Of a stretch of DNA of 64,000 bases, positions 19,464 through 27,781 are shown in pieces. The notes beneath the pieces are model-generated. The model worked only from the letters and a program-made list of their open reading frames with translations. It searched no databases and was not told the DNA's origin. The stretch covers positions 1 to 64,000 of the forward strand of contig BGKB01000015.1 of assembly GCA_003116975.1 (NCBI GenBank), written 5' to 3'. The DNA comes from Aurantiochytrium sp. KH105 (Eukaryota; Sar; Bigyra; Thraustochytrida; Thraustochytriidae). Each line of letters begins with the position of its first letter. The first letter of the stretch is position 1. The position numbers and the translations under genes were made by a program.

Positions 19464-21030
19464 CTACACACGACCCTTGCCGAGTCCATGCATGATACCA
19501 ACATAGTCGCCCTCATCAAAGGAATCATTGAAGAAGCGTCTACGCAGCGCGAAAAAGACCGAGGCCGTGAGGAGCGAGTCAGATCCTGCCTGATGCATGG
19601 GGCCGACACGCTCGGCCCCGAGGTCCTCGGCAAGCTTGGACAGGCCGCTCTTGAAAGGAGCAGACTCGAGCTTGGTCATGATGGCCTTGATGTCGAACAT
19701 TGAGGGAAAGTACAGATGCAGCAAGTTGAAGAATTCGGCCTCCCGGTCCGGTAGCGGGGCACAGGTGAGCAGCTTGAGCAGATAGGCCACGTCAAAGCCG
19801 CCATGAAAGGTAATCCACTTGACCTCCTTGAGAAGCACCAGCCCCGAGGACATGAGCTGCTCGCCGAAATCTTGCACGTCAATGCCCATTTTCTCGTGCA
19901 GGTCGAAATCAATGCCGCTGCGCACCAACAAATCAATCGAGTCCTGCGCGTACATGTCGTCCGTTAGACTGAACTTGAAGTGAAATTGCCAGCAGGGGCA
20001 GCCTTCAGCGAAATTACCATCGTCGTCGGCGAGCGCAATGCCCAGCTGAATGAGACGCAAAAGGTCCACATTGCAACGCAACGTCTGATACTGAAAGTCC
20101 TCCGAGCTCTCAAAGGATCCGATGGGACGCGCCACCACGCCCGGGAACTCCGTATCCATTGCAACGTAATTGTACTTTTGCACAACTTCCCGAATCACAG
20201 CCATCTCTTGATCGAGGTTGTCGCACCAAACATCTCGAATTTCCACTTTCCTTCCCTTGTAGTCGTAAACGTGTCCGCGCGTTTTAATGAGCTTGCTCAT
20301 TTCTGGGTCTTCCAAACCCGGCCGCGCGCCTGGCGGTGGAGGGAGCGCTGGCGACGCCGTCGGTCCCTGAAGGTGTGGCGCCTGGTGCTGATGCTGGTGT
20401 TGCGGCTGCATATGTTGCATTTGCTGCTGCTGTTGAGGAGCGAGTGGAGGAGTCTGCGGCTGAAAGTGGTGTCTCGATTGCGGAGCAGACTGGTGCTGCT
20501 GCAGCATGCTCTGCTGCGCCTGGTGCTGCATGTGTTGTTGCTGCGGTTGCTGCTGTTGATAGTGTTGTTGGGCACCGTACGAACTCGCTCGCTGCAAGTG
20601 CATTGGATTGAGCATACCGCCGCCTCCGCTACCGAGGCCTCCATCCGGGCCGTACCTGCTATCTGAGCCGCCGAGGCCCGGCATTTGCTGGTAGCCATTG
20701 TGTCCGCCCAAGTAGCCCCCGCCACCCCCGCCAGCATTCTGGTACCCAGCAGAGTCTCCTGCGCCACTGTACGAGTTTCCAGCATCCATTCCGAGCCCTC
20801 CTAGACCACCCATGTACCCGCCACCGCCGCCGCTGCCATAGTCACCGCTGCTGCCCAGACCGTTTGGCTGATTTCTGTGCACGTGAACACCCGCCCTTAC
20901 AAGGCAAAAACGCCGCAAGACAAGAACACAACGTTAGTATCTCGTGCTCGTCGCATCGTTTGTGACAAGTTATTTTTTGAGACAAAGTCTGCCTCGATCC
21001 TTGGCTGACGAAAACGTACCCGGACAGCAT
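19464..21030 (-). CDS. CAF1: CCR4-NOT deadenylase subunit CAF1/POP2 (CNOT7/8), complement(join(19464..20874, 21020..21030))
   Basis: DEDD-type 3' exonuclease that removes poly(A) tails as part of CCR4-NOT in the cytoplasm. The C-terminal ~270 residues align with the family from VEIRDVWCDNLDQEM onward. Catalytic acids: Asp244 and Glu246 in DTEFPG, Asp near 366 in HGGFDVAYLL, and the His/Asp pair in HQAGSDSLL near 434. All four are kept, so it should be active. The N-terminal ~190 residues are an unusual extension, first Gly/Tyr-rich and then Gln/His/Pro-rich, likely disordered; animal CNOT7/8 lack it. The main frame begins only at a TTG. A TACTAAC branch site, a GTGCACAG acceptor and a GTACGT donor define a 145-base intron. 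The upstream 11-base exon supplies ATG-CTG-TCC-GG, giving MLSG|NQPNG in frame. Predicted 473 residues. Confidence 0.9.
20875..21019 (-). other. Intron of the CAF1 gene (inferred)
   Basis: 145 bases on the minus strand. GTACGT donor just after the codons for MLS, perfect TACTAAC (reverse of 20933-20939) and CACAG acceptor at 20875-20879. Phase 2, the same donor and phase as the acyltransferase intron. Confidence 0.8.
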
Positions 21031-23348
21031 GTCGTCCTTGGCGCCGCTGGGCGCTTCACACAAAGATTGCCTTTGCGCGAGGGCGCCAACCTTGCGTCTG
21101 CTTGCAGACACAAGCGGGCAAGCGTGTCCGCACGCGTCACAGCGGCGCGGTCTCCCGCGCCTTCTTGTCGCAGCGCTCTGCGAGCCTTCGCCGACTCAAG
21201 CCGTCTTTGCCCCACTGCCCCGTTCGCGCAGCTTCTTCTCAATCTCGCTGTGCTACTGCCGCCTTTAGCGCCTGGGCGTCAGCGACTATACGCCGCACGA
21301 AAGAGGCGAAGCCGCCGCCGCCGCGCCTCGCGGGCGGGCGTTCGCGCCAAGGTCTGCGCGGCCGCAGGCGCGCGCAAAGACCGCTTCGTTGCCAGAATTG
21401 AATGTGCGCGGTAGACTCGGCTGCATCCATGGAGAGCGCACAATGCATAGTTTTTAACTAGTGACGTTCTAGTTCTCAACTTTTTTTCGAAATGCGTCAC
21501 ACCATGCACAGATAGTGCCCAGGCCTAGTCCAGGCCTCCTAGTGCAAGCGGGTTATGATCGTCTGTCCTCCGCAACGTTGTCAATCTAGAGTGGCCGATT
21601 CTTGTTGATTGTCTTTTGGGGCGCAGCGAGTCGAATGCGTTACATACTTACGTCACGACGTGCACAGGCCGTGACCAGGCCTAGCCAAGGCCTCCTAGTG
21701 CAAGCGAGTTGGTATCATGACCGTCTGTCCTCTGCAATGTTGTCAATCTAGAATGGCTCATTCTTGTTGATTGTCTTTGGGGGCGCAGCGAGTCGAATGC
21801 GTTGCACACATTACATGGAAGGGGAAAAGACGAATATCGCGCATGTCTCGATGACTTGATCGAAGACAAAAACTCCACCACAAAAGGGAAATCCGTTCCT
21901 TGAAGATCGAAAACCTGTCTAGAACAAACGTCTTCACTCTATGACAAGACAACCTGGCTTGCGCTCTTGGTTTTGGAATCGCGAAAACCACGTTGACTGT
22001 CCTCAACGGAAACAGAATCCCGGATCCCCCTTCGCGATTTTGAAAATTGGCCTCTGCAACACAACACGTGCGGCAACGTCGCTGGGTGGTAGGATTTGGA
22101 ATTTTTGTTCTCTCTTTGCAACAGTCAAGCAATCCAACTCTTTCACTGACTGTCAGCGTGTCGACTTTGCAGACGCTAGGAACCTACTCCTCATCATGAT
22201 CATGGAGCCATGGAACAGCGAATGAAAAGCAAGGGAACAGCGAATGGGCACAGGGTCATTCGTAGCCTTTAACAGCCTATCAAAGAACGAGTTTTTACCG
22301 GTCCAACAGCAATGACCCGATTTCCTGACTCCGATCTCCTGACTCGGAGGGGGGAAAGCTCAGCGTCATTCATCAGTGCGGAAGGGGAAGTTTTGCGTAT
22401 TTTTTCACTCTTGTACGAACCTCATTGGCCCAGCTTCAGACGTAGTACTGCATCGTGACGCTGAAGGCAACAGAGCTGCAGATGGTGACTCGGGGCGACG
22501 TTGTCTACCTCCGTAAAGAGAATGCACTACGATGACAAATTCGATACTCTTGCGCGCTGACTGGAAAACAACATGGTAAAGACTGCAATGTGGAGAGCTT
22601 GTCTCCTTCGGCAAACTTCATGACAGCGACAAACAGGATTTGAGCCGACTTGGTAGGGAATAAGTAAGGCGAGCGTTCTCGTGCAGCAGTTTCATAAACT
22701 TGGGCATTTTCGAACTGCTTTCATTATCGAGCTGGCAGCGATGCGACTTGCGAAAGTGTTGGCTTGGGGAAGGTGGATGAATTGCAATCGATTTGGACCT
22801 CTCCATCAACCAACGAATGAATGAAGAAAGAAGGATCAGAAACTTGAGCATTCCGCGAAACATACATTATCAGTCCATCAACGCCATGCGCGTGATCTAC
22901 CAACGCATTCTGTGGTAAGGCCAGCCCAGCCTTTAAAAAACCGGGGCGTCGTTTCGGCAACTTGCTTCGCTAAAAAAAAAACAGCATCCCCGTCCTCGTT
23001 CATCTCGCGACCTTGCGACAAACGGAGGCTTGCGCCCGAGATTCATTCCTCGTCTTGCTCATCGAGACCTACCTGTCTGCGTGGCCACCATGGCTGCTGC
23101 TAGGCGTAGCGGACGTCATCGCATCCTCTGCTCCCTAGACCTGCCCTACAATTGCACGCCACGTAACGCAACGCAAGCGTCCCTGGTCACTCACCACCGC
23201 ATAGCTTGCGTTGCTTTTTTCGCTCCAAGAGCGCGCGAAAGACGACGAAAGAGCAAAGCAAATTTGCAAAACTCCGTCCCGGAGGCGGCGCGCGAGGCAA
23301 CTGCGCGCGAACGGACGAGCGAGAGGCGCGTGAGCGGGTGGCGAAAGA
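21031..23348. other. Divergent intergenic region between CAF1 and COX15
   Basis: About 2.3 kb between divergently transcribed genes, so it should hold both promoters. It contains the 156-base tandem duplication (21495-21811). The remainder (21812-23080) is moderate in GC and has only short ORFs without family resemblance. An out-of-frame ATG in a strong context (CCACCATGG, near 23089) precedes the COX15 start and could be a regulatory upstream ORF if it is in the transcript. Confidence 0.55.
21495..21811. repeat. Head-to-tail tandem duplication of a ~156-base unit
   Basis: Unit A 21495-21650 and unit B 21651 to about 21811 abut exactly and share, in order, a CGTCAC start, a palindrome-like CCAGGCCTAG...AGGCCT core, CCTCCTAGTGCAAGCG, CTGTCCTC, TTGTCAATCTAGA, TTCTTGTTGATTGTCTTT and GCGCAGCGAGTCGAATGCG. 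They differ by a short indel and scattered substitutions. There is no coding potential in phase with the period. Confidence 0.88.
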
Positions 23349-24626
23349 ATGCTGGCAGCAGCGGCGACGCGCCGGCTGGCCGGCCTGGCGCGGCCGGCCG
23401 CCGCGGCGACATCCGCAGCGCGGCTGGCGGCTGCAGGCCCTCTGCGCATGAGCCCTGCGGTGATGCGACTGGGCGGCGAGGCCGCAGCAGCTGCGGCGAC
23501 GCGGGCCGGAGCGAACGTGGGCGGCGCAGCAGCTCCGCGGATGCAGACTGCGATCATGAGCGACCGCGGCGTCGGAGCATGGCTCCTGGGCGTCTCGGGT
23601 GCCGTCTTTGGCATGGTGGTCCTGGGCGGTGTGACGCGGCTCACGCGCTCGGGCCTCTCCATGGTTGACTGGCGGCCGCAGGGCTCGATGCTGCCGCAGA
23701 CCGACGAGGCCTGGGCTGCTGAGTTCGAAAAGTACAAGCAGTTCCCTGAATACAAGCGCCTTAACCAGGGCATGTCGCTGGACGAGTTCAAGCACATTTA
23801 CTTTATGGAATGGTTTCATCGCATGTGGGGACGCGGCCTCGGTTTCGTTTTTGGCGTTCCCTTTCTCTATTTCATGGCGCGTGGCCGCATCCAGCGTCTG
23901 CCAGGCATGACGCCCAAGCTCTTTGGTCTGCTCGCCTTGGGTGGTGGCCAAGGTCTCGTCGGATGGTGGATGGTAAAGAGTGGTCTCGAGGAGCCCACAA
24001 ACGAGTGGAAAGAGCCCCGCGTCAGCCCGTACAGACTTGCTGCACATCTCACGGTCGCGCTCGGAGTCTTTACGGGTCTCGTCTGGACCGGTCTCACCGC
24101 ATTGAACCCGCAGCCCCTTCTCTCCACGGCCGTTGATCCGCGCGTCCTGCGTTTGCGTTCGTGGGGTGCCGCGGTGCTCGGTCTCGTTGGCATTACGTTC
24201 GTCTCCGGTGCCTTTGTTGCGGGAAATGACGCAGGTCGTGCCTACAACGATTGGCCCTTTTACGCCGGCGAGTGGATCCCGCGCGAGTTCTGGGACAGCC
24301 GCCTCGAACCCGCATGGCGCAACATTTTCGAGAACACTGCCACGGTTCAATTCGATCACCGCAATCTGGCTTACACGACACTGTTTTCCACGCTTGCTCT
24401 CTTTCACATTGCTCGGCGCTCTCCCAACTGGAAGGTGCTCAGCCCAGCCATGCGCACAGGGTACAATGCCATGGTTGTTGTCGTCTGTTGCCAGGTTCTT
24501 TTGGGTATCTCCACGCTCATGATGTTCGTTCCAGTCGAGCTCGGCGCTGCGCATCAGGCGGGCGCGCTCACTCTCTGGACCACAATGCTCTACTCGCAGC
24601 ACGCTCTTCGCTTCCTGCGCCGATGA
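23349..24626 (+). CDS. COX15: Heme A synthase COX15
   Basis: Mitochondrial inner-membrane enzyme that oxidises the C8 methyl of heme O to a formyl group, giving heme A for cytochrome c oxidase. 425 residues. The N-terminal ~65 residues are Ala/Arg-rich without acidic residues until late, a typical mitochondrial presequence. Eight hydrophobic segments follow, starting with the GVTRLTRSGLSM signature at about 95-106. Conserved heme-ligand motifs are visible: EWFHR (about 154-158), a His in AAHLTVAL (about 233), FDHRN (about 335-339) and HQAGAL (about 403). The ATG at 23349 is followed directly by the presequence. A 537-residue ORF on the opposite strand is a shadow of this gene. Confidence 0.95.
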   Translation: MLAAAATRRLAGLARPAAAATSAARLAAAGPLRMSPAVMRLGGEAAAAAATRAGANVGGAAAPRMQTAIMSDRGVGAWLLGVSGAVFGMVVLGGVTRLTRSGLSMVDWRPQGSMLPQTDEAWAAEFEKYKQFPEYKRLNQGMSLDEFKHIYFMEWFHRMWGRGLGFVFGVPFLYFMARGRIQRLPGMTPKLFGLLALGGGQGLVGWWMVKSGLEEPTNEWKEPRVSPYRLAAHLTVALGVFTGLVWTGLTALNPQPLLSTAVDPRVLRLRSWGAAVLGLVGITFVSGAFVAGNDAGRAYNDWPFYAGEWIPREFWDSRLEPAWRNIFENTATVQFDHRNLAYTTLFSTLALFHIARRSPNWKVLSPAMRTGYNAMVVVVCCQVLLGISTLMMFVPVELGAAHQAGALTLWTTMLYSQHALRFLRR

Positions 24627-24983
24627 GATTCGCACGCGGGCTGGGTCATCGCGCAACTTGCACGTGTAGGAGCCATAACTTCGACGACAGTCGAGCTTGA
24701 TTGAAAGAGACCCCAGAAAAGAGTGAAAGTCAAGTTTTTTTTTTTTGCCCATCCCAATGATCTTAATCTTGCTCGAGCGCGCACGCATGCGCACAGACAC
24801 GCTGTGTTTGACGCACGCACGGAGAGGACACCGCGTCGGTAGACGGACAGACAGGTAGTCAGTCGCTCAGACAGAACCCCGGCAGGTCGACTCGTGAGGC
24901 AAGGAGAGGGAACAAAACTCGAGTCAAGTGGGTAAGCCTAGACCAAGGCTGACAAACACCAAAAGGCGAAGCTGCGCGCCGCC
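24627..24983. other. Short spacer between COX15 and the kinase fusion gene
   Basis: Holds a T-run (24735-24746) soon after the COX15 stop and short CAGACAGA-like repeats (24843-24875). GCCTAGACCAAGGCT (24937-24951) resembles the core of the duplicated element at 21521/21677. It should contain the promoter of the downstream gene. Confidence 0.55.
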
Positions 24984-27155
24984 ATGGAGAACCTCTCGTG
25001 GTCTGACGTGCTCCTCCCGGCTCCACAGCACGGCAGCGTACCAGAAGGTTTCCAGCCCCTCCAGGTTGAATCTATCGAAAGCTTTCTTTGTGGTCGGCAC
25101 GCAAATATTGTGACTGCAGCTCTTGGCGGTCGCGTCCAAACCGTCCGGGAGGTCTCCGACGGCAACTTGAACCATGTGTTCGAGGTCGAAGGCGCCGAAC
25201 CGAATCAACGCATCTGCATCAAGCAAGCGCTTCCGTACATGCGCATGAATCAAGACTTCAAGATGGCTTGTCAGCGTATATACTTTGAACATGCATCGCT
25301 GCAGGTTTTTGCGCGTATTGCAGCCCGCCATCCGAGCGCCCGTCCTATTGTTCCTCGCGTGCTGGCATTCGATGAACACTATGCTTGTGTACTCATGGAA
25401 TATCTGCCCGCTCCTTTCGAAGTGCTCCGGCCTGCGCTTGCGCGCGGTGCCAAGCCAAGAGGCCTTGGAGCACTAGCTGGAGAAGCTCTTGCGAACTTAC
25501 TTTTTGCAACTTCTGTCTGGGGTCTCGATGCATCCGAGCGGCGGCGTCTCATCGAGTACTTTGCGGGCAACGACGATCTTTGCGTGGCGACGGAAGAAGC
25601 CTTTTTTACGTCCCCTTTTGTCGAGAACCCAACCTTTCCGAGCCGCTGGACAAGCCCTGCTCTCGATGATCAGGTGCGCACCATTCGTCACGACGCGGAT
25701 CTTCTCCTCGCGGTCGCCGATCTCAAAGCGCGCTTCACCTCGCATGCCGAATGTCTTCTTCACGGAGACCTTCACACGGGATCCATCCTTGTGAGCCTTG
25801 ATCATCTTGGCGGAATAAATGCTGGTCCAGATCGTCTCCGCTTCTTTGACTCCGAATTTGCCCTCATGGGCCCAATGGCCTTTGATGTGGGTACATTCAT
25901 GGGTAATCTTATTATTTCTGCGTGCGCACATAAATCTGGATTCGCGCTTGCAGAGCTTCGCGAGTTCTGGCTAGCTTTTGCCATGGCATTGCAGGAACAG
26001 TGGACAGCGGAGCGACGTAATATACTCCAAACCTCGCGTCTCGCCGGCAGCAAGGAAAAGGGCCGTATCAGCATGTACTTACCGGATGAAAATGTCCCAC
26101 CTCAGTTCGCCCTGCGGTCCTTGCTCCGCGACGTTTGCATCGATGCAATGGGCTTTGCCGCAGTCGAATTAGTCCGACGGACAGTTGGCGTCGCACATGT
26201 CGAGGACTTTGAACGAATGCAAGACGACTCCACGCGCGCGCAGGCAGAATCTGCGGCGCTGCGCATTGCCCAGGTCATCTTGCGGGACCGAAGACGTTCT
26301 CTACCAAAGCTCACATCCATTGAAGCCCTTCTCGAATGCTGCCATGCTGAAATCGGCTTGCAAGGGCAAAGCGAAGGCCCCGCCAACCTTGGCGTCAGTG
26401 GATACCGCCCAAAACCGCGCAGCGCAACAGTCTTTCTTGTCGCTCGCTTCCCGCGACTCGGAACCTGCAAGACGCGTCTCGCAGCAACGATCGGCCAAGA
26501 GACCGCTCTCGACTTTGCGCGCGCCTGCATTGGCGACCTTGTCACGGAGCTTGGCTCTGCCCGTCTTGAGGAAGCGCTGCATGTTAGCGTCAGGCGCGTC
26601 ATTCTCTTTAGTCCCGCGGAAGATCGGGACGAGTATCGTGCATGGTTGGACGCCCATTGGCCCACGGAGAGCCCGAAATGGGACCTCGAAAGCATGCCTG
26701 CCACGGCTGATCCGGATGTACGTCTCGGAAAGCTTGGTAGCGCTCTTGGCGCTGCTCTCGAAAGCGCCGACACGGACGCTGTCGCTTTTGTGGGCATGGA
26801 CACACCGCATCTAGGCGTTGATCAACTTTGCGAAGCACTTGCGGTCCCATTACGCGATCCGCATCAAGCCTTTTTGGCTCCTGCTCTTGATGGTGGCTAT
26901 GCGCTTTTGGCGGTTCCCGGTGCGCTGGGCAAGCCTGCTTTCTTTGACGTGGCATGGTCCACGGGTGCTGCATTTGCGACACAGCTTGCAGCCGTCATGC
27001 GCTGTGATGTTCAGGTTCAAGTTGGCCGTCGCGTCTTCAGGGATGTTGACGAAGAAGATGACTACAAAACCCTCTGCAGCGAACTTCTTGCCACGCGTCA
27101 AGACTTTCCGCCTTGCAGAAACATACGTCATCACTTCTTTTCTGGCACTAGCTGA
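24984..27155 (+). CDS. Methylthioribose-kinase-like domain fused to a DUF2064/TIGR04282 transferase domain
   Basis: A 723-residue fusion starting in a strong context (GCCATGG). Residues about 25-440 match 5-methylthioribose kinase (MtnK), which phosphorylates C1 of methylthioribose in the methionine salvage pathway: DGNLNHVFEV (59-68), CIKQALPYMR (76-85), the catalytic HGDLHTGS (259-266) and the metal-binding FDSEFALMGPMAFDVG (about 288-303). Residues about 479-715 match the GT-A-fold DUF2064/TIGR04282 family: VARFPRLGTCKTRLA at the N-terminal nucleotide-binding loop, FVGMDTPHL (about 602-610) in place of the usual G-D-x-P, and APALDGGYALLAVPG (about 632-646). The two halves are read through without stop or intron. 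No signal peptide, so probably cytosolic. MtnK activity is well supported; the role of the second domain is unknown. The substrate could be MTR itself or an MTR analogue. Confidence 0.85.
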   Translation: MENLSWSDVLLPAPQHGSVPEGFQPLQVESIESFLCGRHANIVTAALGGRVQTVREVSDGNLNHVFEVEGAEPNQRICIKQALPYMRMNQDFKMACQRIYFEHASLQVFARIAARHPSARPIVPRVLAFDEHYACVLMEYLPAPFEVLRPALARGAKPRGLGALAGEALANLLFATSVWGLDASERRRLIEYFAGNDDLCVATEEAFFTSPFVENPTFPSRWTSPALDDQVRTIRHDADLLLAVADLKARFTSHAECLLHGDLHTGSILVSLDHLGGINAGPDRLRFFDSEFALMGPMAFDVGTFMGNLIISACAHKSGFALAELREFWLAFAMALQEQWTAERRNILQTSRLAGSKEKGRISMYLPDENVPPQFALRSLLRDVCIDAMGFAAVELVRRTVGVAHVEDFERMQDDSTRAQAESAALRIAQVILRDRRRSLPKLTSIEALLECCHAEIGLQGQSEGPANLGVSGYRPKPRSATVFLVARFPRLGTCKTRLAATIGQETALDFARACIGDLVTELGSARLEEALHVSVRRVILFSPAEDRDEYRAWLDAHWPTESPKWDLESMPATADPDVRLGKLGSALGAALESADTDAVAFVGMDTPHLGVDQLCEALAVPLRDPHQAFLAPALDGGYALLAVPGALGKPAFFDVAWSTGAAFATQLAAVMRCDVQVQVGRRVFRDVDEEDDYKTLCSELLATRQDFPPCRNIRHHFFSGTS

Positions 27156-27781
27156 CGACTTTTTAGCCTTTCTGGCTGCACTGGTGCCTGTTCTACTATC
27201 TCGAGTGGCACTTGCTCACGTGTTGCTGGCGTCATTTTAAGAGCTTGGACGTGACAGTTCCTTTCCCGTTCATGTGTGACTCACTCACAAGCTAGCCCTG
27301 CGCAGGCCCAAGGTCTCCTTCCTCACAGTCAAACCGTGCAGTATAGAAGTGCCACCAGAAGAAAATAGATCCGGTGCGCACTAAAAAGCGGTCTATTTTT
27401 TTTTTGGACATCATTCAAGTTCTCAATAGCCACAACTTGAAAGCAGGCTTCACTGCCAGCATGACTTGGTGAAGAAGAACTTTTCCCATGAAAGATCAAA
27501 CAAGCTTGTTAAAGAGAACATAAGGCGCAGTGAGCGAGCGTTGAGAGTAGTAGTCGTAGCAGTATAGCAGCCTTGACGGCAATCGAAATCTCTTGCAAGC
27601 TTAAAAACCCCGGCTTGCCAAGAGGGAGCTGCAGCGACAAGGCAAAAGTGTAAAAGTCCTCGAGCTCTGAAGGGAGCGAGCGACGCGGACTGTGTATTCC
27701 GCGACGTACAGAAGACAAAGTAAAACGAGATTATAATCCTCGGCACAGTCAAGGCGCCGTACGAGATCATCACCCACCATC
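27156..27781. other. Intergenic spacer
   Basis: 3' region of the kinase fusion and promoter of the next gene. A T-run lies at 27396-27405. ORFs on the minus strand here are short and featureless. No repeat or RNA gene seen. Confidence 0.55.

Noticed and set aside
23187-24800. 537-residue ORF on the minus strand across COX15
   Set aside because: It lies antisense to a firmly identified gene, has no family motifs, and its amino acids reflect the reverse complement of COX15 codons in GC-rich DNA.
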